A stretch of DNA of 64,000 nt from JAMXLO01 sp963696645 (GCA_963696645.1 CAVOKY010000008.1:761852-825851), one strand, 5' to 3'; positions 18,840 through 28,512 are shown, numbered from the stretch's first letter. Notes: generated from the letters alone by a model not told the origin. Numbers and translations are program-made.

Positions 18840-21116
18840 TCATGCCGCCGCTGGCAATGACGTGAGCATATCCAGGACGCGATTGACCTGGGCGAGGTTT
18901 GCTGGATCGTCAGAGAACACGACCCCAACGTCATGCCCGTCGCTGCGCACGACGCGCCCGGTTATCCTGCCACCGACGGTGGGGACACCGATGTCAACCG
19001 CGGTACCTGCCGGCAACCGCCACTCGCAGAAAATCGCCCCGCCGCCGCATGACAGATCCAGCAAGGTCACGCCGGTGCTTCGTCCTTGTGCCTCCAGGTT
19101 CACGACGGTTCCCTTTCCCAAAACCCGCTCATAGCGCCGCCGTTCGCCGCTCTCAGACCGAATTGCCACGAGGAAGTGGTCGACCTCATCGCGCAGCGTC
19201 GCAGCTTCATGAGCGATGACCCCAGCGCTCGCCAGCACGTCACCACTGGTGTGGCCGGCGCGTTCGGCGACATCCACGACGTGCCCCATGGCTTGCGCCG
19301 CCATCGTGGTCGCGCTCGACACATCCTGAACGCTGGCCGCGATCTCCCGTGTGGTCCCGCTCTGCTCGTCGACGGCGGTGGAGATCGTGACCGACACTTC
19401 ATCGATCTGACGGATAATGCCGCTGATTTCGTCCATCGCAGCCACCGCCTCTTCGGTTGCAGTGCGCACGGTTTCGATCTGGCCACCGATCTCCGCTGTC
19501 GCCCTGGCGGTTTGAGTGGCGAGCGCCTTCACCTCGCCTGCGACGACCGCAAAGCCCTTCCCCGCCTCTCCGGCGCGCGCAGCCTCGATCGTCGCATTGA
19601 GCGCCAGCAGGTTGGTCTGACCGGCGATGTCGCTGATCAGGTGCACCACATCGCCGATCCGGCTCGCCGCTGCCGAAAGGCTACTCATTGTCCCCTGACT
19701 AGCAGCCACCCGTTGAACCGCATGGCGGGCTATATCTCCCGACACGGTGACCTGCCGTGCAATCTCCACAACGGACGATGTGAGTTCTTCAACTGCAGCG
19801 GCGACGCCGGTCAGGTCCTGGGACGACTTGAGTGCGCCGGCTGCCGTCTTGTGTGCCTCGACGTTCACCACCTCGGCTGCATTCGCCATGTCCTGGGAGG
19901 CAACACGCATGCTTTCGCTGGATGTCACCAGCGAAGACATGACGCCGGCCACGGATGTGCCGAAGTCGTGGGTGTGCCGCTCCATGGCTTCCTGTCAAAG
20001 ATCCTGTGTCCTTCGCGCAGCCGCCTGCTCCGACGCAAGCGCATCGGCCGCGATGATGTTGTCCTTGAACACCTTAACGGCCGCCGCCATGGAGCCCAAT
20101 TCGTCGCCTCGTCCGCTGCCGACGATCTCTGCGGTAAGGTCATGCTCGGCCAAACGGCGCATGACGGTGGTCATGGCAATGATCGGGCGCGCAATGCCGC
20201 GGGCGAGCAGCCATCCGACCAGACCGGCAGCCAACAAAGCGAGGGATGCAATCGCCACGACCAGGACCCGGGCAAATCTGGCGGTCGCGACATAGTCGGA
20301 GTTGTCCATCACCAGTTCGACTGCGCCGATTGGCTTCCCGGAATAATCATGCACCGGACCCAGCAGTGCTGCGACCGGCTTGCCGCCTAATTCACCCTCC
20401 CTGACAAGCAGGCTGCCGGCGGTGGCGGCGCGGTATTCAGTCGGGCCGAAGAAACTGTGCTGATCAAGCGTGCCGCCGAAATACTTGAACCCCTCGCCGT
20501 CGGACAATTGGACGGCTACGTCTATATGGCGCAACTGCTTGACCTGAGCGAAGAATTCCTGACCGAAGACCAGCCCGAATTCGACTGTGCCGAGCGGCCT
20601 GCCCGCCAGCGCGATGGGCGCGACGCCGCGGATTCCGAGCCCTGCGACACCTCCTTCGAGGCCCGATACCGGCCGGTGGGATGCATTCGCCTCGACCACG
20701 GTCTTGCGAAAGCCCGACAGATCATCACCGAACTTCGCCGGGAGGTGAACACGAAAGAACGACGTGGCCGGGGCGGCGTGGAACTGGAATTGATCAATGC
20801 CGTAGGTCGCCTTCAGATCGGCGAAGCCGGCAACGAATTGCTTTGCCAAGGCCTCCCGGTCACCGTTCGCCATGGCCTGCTGCACCGACGTCATTGAGGC
20901 TACCACAGCGGCCATGGCGACGGCTTCCTTCGCCTGCTGCTGCAGGAGGCTTTGAAATGCGTCGTAGTGACCCAGCAACTCGCGCCGATCAGCCCGATCG
21001 ATGATACTGTTCACGATCCAAAGCGTGCTCAACAGGAGCAGTATCGCGGTTCCGACCGACACCGCCACCAAAGCGGTGGTGATCCGCGTCCGCAGCGTAA
21101 ACGAACCAAGAGCCAT
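18840..21116 (-). pseudogene. Methyl-accepting chemotaxis protein with C-terminal PilZ domain, split by an in-frame TGA
   Basis: The 5' part (from about 21116 to 19998) has a first membrane segment (TTALVAVSVGTAILLLLSTL), a periplasmic Cache-like sensor, a second membrane segment (VVAIASLALLAAGLVGWLLA) and a HAMP domain ending AAVKVFKDNIIAADALASEQ. A TGA at 19995-19997 follows, and the same frame resumes as QEAMERHTHDFG. The 3' part holds the signalling hairpin tip (GQTNLLALNATIEAARAGE) and a PilZ domain (RRRYERVLGKG; LLDLSCGGGAIF) that may bind cyclic di-GMP. A CGA-to-TGA change would explain the break. Internal restart at ATG 19985 would give a soluble receptor tail. Confidence 0.85.
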
Positions 21117-21194
21117 TGCCACCTACCCACGACGCACATGGGCACTGGCTAGCGCTGGCGCGCTAACGCGGGGTAAATGGCGGACCCTGCGACC

Positions 21195-21635
21195 CTATCG
21201 ACGCGACAGGAAGAATTTCCGCAACAACGCTCCGGCCTCGGCCTCCCGTACGCCGCCCACCACCTCCGGCCGATGGTGACAGGACGGCGCATCGAACACG
21301 CGTGCGCCATGTTCCACGCCGCCGCCCTTCGGATCGTACGCACCGAAGATCAGCCGGCGGATGCGAAAGAAGCTGATCGCCTGGGCGCACATCGGGCAGG
21401 GCTCGAGTGTCACCACCAATTCGCAGTCGGGCAGCCGCGCCTCGCCACGTGCCGTAGCCGCCGCCCGTAGTGCCAGCAGTTCGGCGTGCGCCGTGGGGTC
21501 GTGCCGCGCCTCCACCTCATTGCCGGCGCGTGCGAGCACCGCACCGGTTGCATCCAGCACGACCGCGCCCACCGGCACCTCGCCGCGCTCCGCAGCCGTC
21601 CGAGCCTCGACGAGTGCCATATCCATCGGCGTCAT
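21195..21635 (-). CDS. tadA: tRNA adenosine(34) deaminase TadA family protein
   Basis: The 146-residue enzyme belongs to the zinc-dependent cytidine/adenosine deaminases. Zinc ligands and the catalytic Glu are in HAELLALR (His-Ala-Glu) and LEPCPMCAQA (PCxxC). The GGGVEHGARVFDAPSCHHRPEVVGG segment is typical of TadA, which converts A34 to inosine in tRNA-Arg(ACG). Length is slightly short but complete. It is divergent from the carboxymuconolactone-decarboxylase-like gene, with only 40 nt between starts. Other small nucleoside deaminases share the motifs, so exact substrate is inferred from overall resemblance. Confidence 0.9.
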   Translation of the reverse strand: MTPMDMALVEARTAAERGEVPVGAVVLDATGAVLARAGNEVEARHDPTAHAELLALRAAATARGEARLPDCELVVTLEPCPMCAQAISFFRIRRLIFGAYDPKGGGVEHGARVFDAPSCHHRPEVVGGVREAEAGALLRKFFLSRR

Positions 21636-21675
21636 GCGACACTACCCTCGAACCACGCCGCCAAGGAGCAAGCCG

Positions 21676-22251
21676 ATGCCCCGCATTCCACTGGTATCGC
21701 CGGACAGGATGACCGACGCACAGCGCCGGGTCCATGAGGCGATGATGTCGGGCCCGCGCCGCTCGCCGCCGGTGGGGCCGCTTGCCGCCGCCATGCACCG
21801 GCCGGAACTGGCGGAGAAGTGGTCGGAGCTCGGTCTGGTGCTGCGCTTCAACTCCAGCTTCGAGCCACGCCTGCGCGAGTTCGTCATTCTGTCTACCGGC
21901 CGCTATTGGGATTGCCAGTTCGAGTGGTTTTCGCACGAGGGCGAGGCGCGCAACGCCGGCTTGTCGGAACAATCGATCGAAACCCTGCGCCACGGCGGCC
22001 ACACCTTCGAGGCTGCGGACGAGCAGGCGATCCACGACTACGCCATGGAACTGCTGAGGGACCATCGCGTAAGCGAGGCGGTGTACCAGCGAATCCTCGC
22101 GTCGCATGGTACCGCCGGTATCGTCGAACTCACCGCGTTGATCGGCTACTACGCCATGGTCGCGCTGACGCTGAACGCGCACGAGATCGGTGTGCCCGAT
22201 GGTGCCACGCCGCCGCTGGCGGCATTGCCCGGCCACGGGGCCGCGAGCTAA
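21676..22251 (+). CDS. Carboxymuconolactone decarboxylase family protein
   Basis: This 191-residue protein matches the AhpD/CMD-like fold through the central block EFVILSTGRYWDCQFEWFSHEGEARNAGLS. It has a single cysteine rather than the CxxC pair of AhpD peroxidases, so a disulfide-based peroxidase role is unlikely. Relatives act as decarboxylases or have unknown roles. AAGGAG lies 9 nt upstream of ATG 21676. The next gene, a glutamine-amidotransferase-like hydrolase, follows by 10 nt, suggesting a two-gene unit. Substrate unknown. Confidence 0.82.
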   Translation: MPRIPLVSPDRMTDAQRRVHEAMMSGPRRSPPVGPLAAAMHRPELAEKWSELGLVLRFNSSFEPRLREFVILSTGRYWDCQFEWFSHEGEARNAGLSEQSIETLRHGGHTFEAADEQAIHDYAMELLRDHRVSEAVYQRILASHGTAGIVELTALIGYYAMVALTLNAHEIGVPDGATPPLAALPGHGAAS

Positions 22252-22261
22252 CAACGGCGTC

Positions 22262-22978
22262 ATGCGCACGCGACCAACCGTCGGCATAACGCTGGATTCC
22301 GAGCAGCCGGGCGGCTACTCGAAATATCCTTGGTACGCCATCCGGCAGAACTACGCCGACGCAATCGTCGCCGCGGGCGGGCTGCCGATCGCGCTGCCGC
22401 ACGATCCGTCGCTGGCAGCCGATTACCTGGACCGCATCGACGCGCTGGTGGTCACCGGCGGCGCGTTCGACGTCGACCCCGCACTGTATGGCGCGGGCGA
22501 CCGGCACGCGACGGTGACGCTGAAGGAAGGCCGCACCGCCACCGAACTGGCGCTGACCAATGGCGCATTGGCGCGCGGCATGCCGGTACTCGGCATCTGC
22601 GGCGGCGAGCAGCTTCTGGCGGTGGCGCTCGGCGGGACGCTGATCCAGCACATCCCCGACGCGATCGCGGATGCGCTGGAACACGAGCAGACCAATCCGC
22701 GCCACGAACCCGGCCACCCCGTCGCCATTCGAGCCGGTACGCTGCTGCACCGCATCGTCGGCGCAAGTGAAATGCGGGTGAATTCTGCGCATCATCAGGC
22801 GGTGCGCGATCCGGGCCCGCACGCAGTGGTGAACGCCATCGCGCCGGATCAGGTGATCGAGGGCATCGAGGACGCGCGCTATCGCTTCTGCCTCGGCGTG
22901 CAGTGGCATCCGGAATTCTTCATCGATCCCGGCGACCGCCACATCTTCGACGCGCTGATCGCCGCCTGCGCGCGGTGA
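22262..22978 (+). CDS. Gamma-glutamyl-gamma-aminobutyrate hydrolase family protein (peptidase C26)
   Basis: The 238-residue protein is a class I glutamine-amidotransferase-like hydrolase. The nucleophile Cys is in LGICGGEQLLAVALGG and the His-Glu pair in GVQWHPEFF. The early RPTVGITLDSEQPGGYS and VVTGGAFDVDPALYG are typical of PuuD-like enzymes that cleave gamma-glutamyl amides such as gamma-glutamyl-GABA. ATG 22262 is chosen because the family starts with RPxVGI. There is no polyamine-catabolism cluster around it, so the in vivo substrate is open. Confidence 0.87.
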   Translation: MRTRPTVGITLDSEQPGGYSKYPWYAIRQNYADAIVAAGGLPIALPHDPSLAADYLDRIDALVVTGGAFDVDPALYGAGDRHATVTLKEGRTATELALTNGALARGMPVLGICGGEQLLAVALGGTLIQHIPDAIADALEHEQTNPRHEPGHPVAIRAGTLLHRIVGASEMRVNSAHHQAVRDPGPHAVVNAIAPDQVIEGIEDARYRFCLGVQWHPEFFIDPGDRHIFDALIAACAR

Positions 22979-23045
22979 ACTGCGGGTTTGGACCCGGGCG
23001 CAACCGGGTGAACTCGTGCAACCACGCGCTGACCCGCTATCTGCT

Positions 23046-23074
23046 GTCATTGCGAGCGGAGCGAAGCAATCTCC
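23046..23074. repeat. Dispersed palindromic repeat, copy 2
   Basis: The sequence GTCATTGCGAGCGGAGCGAA then GCAATCTCC has ATTGC/GCAAT arms and resembles the copy at 4771-4806. It lies in the 437-nt gap between the peptidase C26 gene and rluB. Confidence 0.7.
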
Positions 23075-23192
23075 AACCCGTTGGGCACTTCGATCGACAT
23101 TGCGAGTCATGGCTCGGACCTGACGGCAGCGGCCTCAACGCAGGTAAGCCAACGCTCGGCATAATCGTTGGCACTGGCTGCTAGAAAGCATA

Positions 23193-23304
23193 TTCAACCG
23201 CAGATGAACGCAGATAACGCCCTTGCCATCGCTACGAACTTCCGAGGCTTTCGCGCATTGCCGCAGACCTTATCTGCGCCCATCTGCGTCCATTTGCGGT
23301 TGAA
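23193..23304. repeat. 112-bp imperfect inverted-repeat element
   Basis: The left arm begins TTCAACCGCAGATGAACGCA and continues GATAA. The right arm, read on the other strand, begins TTCAACCGCAAATGGACGCA and continues through two more GCAGAT units to GATAA. About 52 nt of unrelated sequence separates the arms. The arms are built from repeated GCAGAT units. It occupies most of the 22979-23415 gap, where I see no gene. Confidence 0.7.
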
Positions 23305-23415
23305 TTTCCTTGCTTGTTTCGCCGTCCAAACGGTGAGCTGCAGGTTGATCAGCCCACACATTTCAAGCCATGGCAGTGCGTCACGCACTCGTGGTCACGC
23401 GTGCCAGGCGCAAGC

Positions 23416-24150
23416 ATGACGCCAACGGCTGATCGTGGCGAACGCATCGCCAAATGGCTCGCACGTGCCGGCGTGGCCAGCCGCCGTGACGCCGAACGCC
23501 TGCTGGCGGAAGGCCTCGTGACGCTGAACAACATTCGCGTGACGCATCCCGCCACCTTTGTGACGCCGGGTGACATCGTGGTAGTCGACGGCGACGTGGT
23601 CGATGCACCTGAACGCACGCGGCTGTGGCGCTATCATAAGCCGGTCGGCCTGGTGACCACGCATCGCGATCCGCAAGGCCGCCCGACGGTGTTCGAGAAG
23701 CTGCCGCCGGGCCTGCCGCGCGTGGTCAGCGTCGGCCGGCTCGACCTGACCAGCGAGGGTCTGTTGCTGATGACCAACGACGGAACGTTGGCGCGCAAGC
23801 TGGAACTGCCGGCGACGGGCTGGATTCGGCGCTATCGCGTGCGCGTTCATGGCGTGCCGGATCAGCAGCGCCTGGCGGCACTGGCGAAGGGCGTCACCAT
23901 CGGTGGCGAGCGCTATGGACCGATCGACGCAGGGTTGGATTCGCGCAAGGGTGACAACGCCTGGCTCACCGTCAGCCTGCATGAGGGCCGCAATCGCGAG
24001 ATCCGCCGCGTGATGGCGCATCTCGGGCTCGCGGTGACACGGCTGATCCGCATCGCCTATGGGCCGTTCCAGCTTGGCACGCTGGAGCGCGGCACGGCGG
24101 CCGAGGTGCCAGCGCGCGTGCTGCGCGATCAATTGCCACGCGAGGGGTAG
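23416..24150 (+). CDS. rluB: Ribosomal large-subunit pseudouridine synthase RluB-type
   Basis: The 244-residue enzyme has an N-terminal S4 RNA-binding domain (AKWLARAGVASRRDAERLLA) and a pseudouridine synthase domain with the catalytic Asp in VGRLDLTSEGLLLMTNDG. It also has the family signature HEGRNREIRRVMAHLG near residue 195. RluB-type enzymes modify position 2605 of 23S rRNA (E. coli numbering); RluE and RluF share motifs, but the S4 domain and sequence favour RluB. ATG 23416 is used because the S4 domain begins just after it. rsmD follows downstream. Confidence 0.9.
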   Translation: MTPTADRGERIAKWLARAGVASRRDAERLLAEGLVTLNNIRVTHPATFVTPGDIVVVDGDVVDAPERTRLWRYHKPVGLVTTHRDPQGRPTVFEKLPPGLPRVVSVGRLDLTSEGLLLMTNDGTLARKLELPATGWIRRYRVRVHGVPDQQRLAALAKGVTIGGERYGPIDAGLDSRKGDNAWLTVSLHEGRNREIRRVMAHLGLAVTRLIRIAYGPFQLGTLERGTAAEVPARVLRDQLPREG

Positions 24151-24182
24151 GCGGTGCTGCCGGGTAAGCAAGCGAGTCTTCT

Positions 24183-24300
24183 AACACGGAGAAGCAAGAT
24201 CGAGGGCCACGGAGGGCCACGGAGCACAAGGTTTTTGTGCTTCGCGCGCAGCGTATCTTTTCGCTTCTCCGTGGCCCTCCGCGGCTAGCTTCTCCGTGTT
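24183..24300. repeat. 118-bp inverted-repeat element with CACGGAG units
   Basis: Terminal arms are AACACGGAGAAGC (24183-24195) and GCTTCTCCGTGTT (24288-24300), perfect inverse copies. Inside are two direct GGGCCACGGAG units, their inverse CTCCGTGGCCCTCC, and a small CACAA/TTGTG hairpin. It fills the gap between rluB and rsmD. Confidence 0.75.
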
Positions 24301-24321
24301 GAATCCAACCCTCTGACGGCC

Positions 24322-24903
24322 GTGCGTATCGTCGCCGGCAAATGGCGTGGCCGAACGCTGACCGCCCCAGCCGGCAGCCAGACCCGCCCCACGGCGGACC
24401 GGGTCCGCCAGGCGCTGTTCGACATGTTGCTGCACGCGCCATGGGGCGGGCGCGAGGCAATCGAAGGCGCGCAGCTACTGGACGTCTTTGCCGGCACCGG
24501 CGCACTCGGCCTCGAAGCGCTGTCGCGCGGCGCCGCGCACGCCACGTTCATCGAGCACGACCGCGCCGCGCTGGCCGCCCTGCGCGCCAACATCGCGGCG
24601 TGTCGCGCGGAACGCCAGTGCACCGTGCTGTCGATTGATACGCTTGCGGTGCCGCACGGGCCGGCGTGCGGCCTGATCTTCCTCGACCCGCCCTATGGCC
24701 ACGACCTGGTGCCGCGCGCGCTGGCACGGCTGCGATCTAACGGTTGGATCGCACCCGAGGCCCTGATCGTCGCGGAAACCGGCCGCGACGAGCCATCACC
24801 CGCACCAGCGCCATCGCTCGCCGAACGCGAGCATGGCGCCGCGCGGATCAGTGTCTGGCGGGAGGCTCAGGATAACACGATCAGGACCCCGTCGCCTCGA
24901 TGA
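24322..24903 (+). CDS. rsmD: 16S rRNA (guanine(966)-N2)-methyltransferase RsmD
   Basis: The 193-residue SAM-dependent enzyme methylates G966 of 16S rRNA. It begins RIVAGKWRGRTL and has RPTADRVRQALFDML, the SAM loop LDVFAGTGALGLEALSRGA and the catalytic FLDPPYG motif. A GTG at 24322 is the start. The C-terminal residues past VWREAQ are poorly conserved, and the stop lies 23 nt inside the convergent binding-protein gene, so the two 3' ends overlap. Confidence 0.9.
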   Translation: MRIVAGKWRGRTLTAPAGSQTRPTADRVRQALFDMLLHAPWGGREAIEGAQLLDVFAGTGALGLEALSRGAAHATFIEHDRAALAALRANIAACRAERQCTVLSIDTLAVPHGPACGLIFLDPPYGHDLVPRALARLRSNGWIAPEALIVAETGRDEPSPAPAPSLAEREHGAARISVWREAQDNTIRTPSPR

Positions 24904-26083
24904 CGTCGCCGAACAGCGCCCAGGTCTTGCCGTCCCACTTCTCCAGCCGCATCGCCTTGATCGGCCGGTGGTCGGTGTGGCTGGTGCTCGCCTTGATGCC
25001 AGGCAGCAACGTCGGCAGTTCCAGACTGTGCACGCTTTCTGCCTGCTGCATGACGTTGTCGCGCGAGAAGTTGCCGTTGCACTGCTGCAGCACCTGCAGC
25101 ATCAGTTTCGACGCGGCATAGGCGTAGACGTAGTTGTTGTCGGTCAGGTCGGAGCCGGGCATGTATTTCGCCATGAACGCGCGCCACTCCTTCATGCCGG
25201 CGTCGTTGTCCCACTGGTGGTCGGTCGGGTCCTTCAGGTAGCCGGTGCTGATCAGGCCGATGGCGTTATCGGCGCCCGCCGGCGTGATCACCGAGCCAAC
25301 GGAGATCGATACGTTGGTCATGAAGAACATCGGCTTCCAGTTCAGGTCATGCACCTTGCGGATGGCCTGCGCGGCGAACTTCGGCGCCGCGGCCACCACC
25401 AGCACATCGGCACCCGAGCCCTGCAACGTCGTGACCTGGCTGTCGATCGTGGGATCGGTCGGTTCGTAGGTGGCCTCGGTCACCATCTTGGCGTAGCGTT
25501 CGCCGAACGCGGCATGCAGGCCGGCCAGGTAGTCCTTGCCGAAATCGTCGTTCTGATACAGCACCGCGACCTTGGCGTTCGGCTTCTGCTGCAGGATGTA
25601 CTTGCCGTAGATCTGCGCCTCGGTGCGGTAGTCGGGCTGAAAGCCGATAGTCCAGGGATATTGCTTGTAGTCGCCCCACTTGGCAGCGCCGGTTGCCAGG
25701 AATAGATGCGGCACCTTCTGCTGGTTCACATAGCGCACGATCGCCGAGTTGGTTGGCGTGCCGAGCGTGTTGAACAGGAACGCGACCTGATCCTCCTCGA
25801 CCAGCCGGCGCACCTGCTCGACGGTCTTCGGCGGACTGTAGCCATCGTCCAGCGAGATGAAGTTGATCTTGTGCCCGGCAACGCCGCCCTGCTGGTTGAC
25901 CATGTCAAAGAACGCAGCATCCAGCTTGCCGATCGGGCTGTAGGACGAGACCGGGCCGCTGTACGGCATGGTATTGCCGATCTTGAGCTCGGTCGCGGTC
26001 ACACCCGGGTCGGCGGCCATCGCGGCAGTCGAGAGGCATGCCGTCATCGCCGCGCCGGCGGCTGCGATTATCCATTGCTGCAT
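24881..26083 (-). CDS. Branched-chain amino-acid ABC transporter substrate-binding protein
   Basis: The 400-residue protein has a signal peptide (MQQWIIAAAGAAMTACLSTA, cleavage near AMAAD) and a type I periplasmic binding fold of the LivJ family (TELKIGNTMPYSGPVSSYSPIG at the mature N terminus; NQQKVPHLFLATGAAKWGD). Such proteins bind branched-chain amino acids, amides or aromatic acids. No permease or ATPase genes are nearby, so it is an orphan that relies on transporter parts elsewhere. ATG 26083 has GGGAG 9 nt upstream. The 3' end overlaps rsmD. Confidence 0.9.
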   Translation of the reverse strand: MQQWIIAAAGAAMTACLSTAAMAADPGVTATELKIGNTMPYSGPVSSYSPIGKLDAAFFDMVNQQGGVAGHKINFISLDDGYSPPKTVEQVRRLVEEDQVAFLFNTLGTPTNSAIVRYVNQQKVPHLFLATGAAKWGDYKQYPWTIGFQPDYRTEAQIYGKYILQQKPNAKVAVLYQNDDFGKDYLAGLHAAFGERYAKMVTEATYEPTDPTIDSQVTTLQGSGADVLVVAAAPKFAAQAIRKVHDLNWKPMFFMTNVSISVGSVITPAGADNAIGLISTGYLKDPTDHQWDNDAGMKEWRAFMAKYMPGSDLTDNNYVYAYAASKLMLQVLQQCNGNFSRDNVMQQAESVHSLELPTLLPGIKASTSHTDHRPIKAMRLEKWDGKTWALFGDVIEATGS

Positions 26084-26281
26084 TGGTTCGTTTCTCCCTG
26101 GTCCATGTCCCGGACGCCGCCGTCGTGTCGGCCGTGTCCGCATGGATGACGCCGGGTTTGTGCGGTTCGCGGTGCCCGCCTGTCAACACGGTGGAGCGAC
26201 GACCTGGTGGCGACCGAATGTGGGGCGGTCAGGCAGGCGGCAGGAAAGCCAGCGAGTGTCTGACACAGATACTTGCTTGCA

Positions 26282-28030
26282 TCAGCGCCGCCCGAACAGC
26301 TTCTCGATCTCGGCCTTGGTCAGCTTGAGGAACGTTGGCCGGCCATGACTGCAGGTGGCAGCGCGCGGCGTGGCCTCCATCTGGCGCAGCAGCGCATCCA
26401 TCTCGGCCGCGTTGAGCCGACGACCGGCGCGGATCGAGCCATGGCACGCCAGCCGAGCGATTACCGCGTCGAGCCGCGCGGCGAGCGCCGTGGTTTCGTC
26501 CAGTTCCTCCAACTCATCGGCCAGGTCGCGCAGCAGCGGCCCCGACTCGGGTGAGCCGAGCGCGGCAGGCAACGCGCGCACCATGACGGCACCGGGTCCA
26601 AACGCCTCGATCTCGAGGCCAAGCCGCGCCAGTTCGTCGCCGCGCGACAGCAGACGCGAGGCATCGGCCGGCGGCATGTCCACCACCGCCGGCAGCAGCA
26701 GCGGCTGCGACCGCACGCCGCCATCGAGCATCTGCTCGCGCAGCGCCTCATGGGTCAGCCGTTCGTGCGCGGCGTGCTGATCGACCAGCACGAGCGAGCC
26801 GTCGCCGGCCACGGCGATCACGTAGGTGTCGAGCACCTGGGCAACCGGAGCGCCCAAAGGGAAGTCCCCCTGGGGATGTTCGGCGCGCGGTTCGGCCACC
26901 GGCAGCATGCGCGCCGCCGGCGGGGCACCGAACGCAAGCGGCGCCTCCGCCATGCCGGGCAACGGCACCGACCGATAGGCCACTGGATAAGCGCCACGCG
27001 AATGCACCAGGTGCAGCAAGGGCCGCGGCGCCGGCAACGACGTGCCGGCGCCTCCGGCCAGCGCGCGCTGCAGGCTGCCGATAACCAGGGACCGCACCGC
27101 GCCCACATCGCGAAACCGCAACTCGTGCTTGGCGGGGTGCACGTTCACGTCCAGTTCGTCCGGCGGCAGGTCGAGCCAGAGTGCCACCACCGGATGACGG
27201 CCGGATGCGATCACGTCGCGATAGGCCACCCGTAGCGCGCCCTTCAGCACCGGATCGGCGACCGGCCGCCCATTCACCGTCAGCGCCTGTGCCGTGCCGG
27301 TGGCACGCGTCACTGCCGGCGAGCAGGCATAGCCTGCGATGCGCAGCGTCCCGCGTTCGCCGGCGACCTCGACCATCGCATCAGCGGCCTCGGCACCGAA
27401 CAGCGCCGCCACCCGGTTGGCACGCTCCTGCGCCGGCAGGTCGAATGCGACACGGCCATCGCTTTCCAACCGGAACGCGACAGAGGGGGCTGCCAACGCG
27501 AGCCTGCGCACCGCGGCCTCGGCGTGATCGGCCTCGGTGCGCGGATGCTTGAGGAACTTGCGCCGGGCAGGGGTGGCGAAAAACAGGTCGCGCACCACCA
27601 CGCGCGTGCCTGCCGAGCCGGCGGCCGGGGCGACGTCGGATACCTCGCCGCCCTCAACGCGGATCTCCGAGGCGTGCGCTGCATCGCGCGGGCGGGACGT
27701 GATGGCGAGGCGCGCCGCGGCGCCGATGGAGGGGAGTGCCTCGCCGCGGAAGCCCAGCGTGGCGATGCGAACCAGGTCGTCCTCGGGCAGCTTCGAGGTG
27801 GCGTGGCGGAGGACAGACAGCGCAAGTGAGGCGGCGTCCATGCCGGTGCCGTCGTCGGTCACCTCGATGCGCTCGATGCCGCCGCCGTCCAACGCCACGG
27901 TGATGCGCGTGGCACCTGCGTCGAGGGCATTTTCCACCAGCTCCTTCACCGCGGCGGCGGGGCGCTCGATCACCTCGCCGGCGGCGATGCGGTTGACGGT
28001 GTGGGCCGGGAGGATGCGAATGATTGGCAT
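26282..28030 (-). CDS. mutL: DNA mismatch repair endonuclease MutL
   Basis: The 582-residue protein couples MutS recognition to strand removal. The N-terminal GHKL ATPase has VKELVENALDAGATRI, VTDDGTGMD and ATLGFRGEALPSI. The C-terminal dimerisation and nuclease domain has LVDQHAAHERLTHE, the DQHA(x)2E(x)4E metal motif of MutL endonucleases, and ends CSHGRPTFLKLTKAEIEKLF. Possession of the nuclease motif fits bacteria that lack MutH. Start ATG 28030 gives the standard N terminus. It stands alone between the binding-protein gene and an MFS gene. Confidence 0.95.
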   Translation of the reverse strand: MPIIRILPAHTVNRIAAGEVIERPAAAVKELVENALDAGATRITVALDGGGIERIEVTDDGTGMDAASLALSVLRHATSKLPEDDLVRIATLGFRGEALPSIGAAARLAITSRPRDAAHASEIRVEGGEVSDVAPAAGSAGTRVVVRDLFFATPARRKFLKHPRTEADHAEAAVRRLALAAPSVAFRLESDGRVAFDLPAQERANRVAALFGAEAADAMVEVAGERGTLRIAGYACSPAVTRATGTAQALTVNGRPVADPVLKGALRVAYRDVIASGRHPVVALWLDLPPDELDVNVHPAKHELRFRDVGAVRSLVIGSLQRALAGGAGTSLPAPRPLLHLVHSRGAYPVAYRSVPLPGMAEAPLAFGAPPAARMLPVAEPRAEHPQGDFPLGAPVAQVLDTYVIAVAGDGSLVLVDQHAAHERLTHEALREQMLDGGVRSQPLLLPAVVDMPPADASRLLSRGDELARLGLEIEAFGPGAVMVRALPAALGSPESGPLLRDLADELEELDETTALAARLDAVIARLACHGSIRAGRRLNAAEMDALLRQMEATPRAATCSHGRPTFLKLTKAEIEKLFGRR

Positions 28031-28512
28031 TCAGTCAGCCCTGGGTGGCGCGCAGAAAACAAGCAAGAATAACACAGGTTACACAAATCCAGGCGCAGAT
28101 CTCACAGAACGCAAGTTTGCTCCGCTTTGCGCCAAATAGACGGTAATGGCAGGTTGCGAATCGAGCCGCCGCGTGGGGAACTCGCCGATCTGCGGCGACG
28201 AGATGGAATTTCTCCCTCTCCAGGCTGTCGACCTGGTTGCTTGGGTCGGCAGGCGACTCTGGGTTGAGCCCACCTGTAGATCAGCACAATTCGGCGCACT
28301 TAATATCGAACAAGCAACGAGATTGGGCGCAAACCATCTGCGAAGTGGTCCGGTTGAGGGCTTCGTCATCCCTCGTGTGGGTCGCGCGCTATACTAATAG
28401 AACAGAATTGGCAAGATCGGAAATGGTCAACTTTCCGTGTGAACGCTCGCCTTTGCGACATGTCAGCTATGTTGCCGGCCAAGGCTTCACAAAAAAACAG
28501 GGAGAGACGGCC
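28031..28512. other. 482-nt intergenic region, no gene recognised
   Basis: This gap separates the divergent mutL and MFS genes and must contain both promoters. Short open frames on both strands have no recognisable domain. A TATACT hexamer at about 28389-28394 could be a -10 box for the MFS gene, but I see no convincing -35 box at the right spacing. Confidence 0.5.

Noticed and set aside
19995..19997. In-frame TGA in the chemotaxis receptor as a selenocysteine codon
   Set aside because: No SECIS-like hairpin follows and no known receptor family uses selenocysteine here; a nonsense change is simpler.
28360..28400. TTGAGG and TATACT as a sigma-70 promoter for the MFS gene
   Set aside because: The spacing between the two boxes is about 30 nt, far from the usual 16-18.
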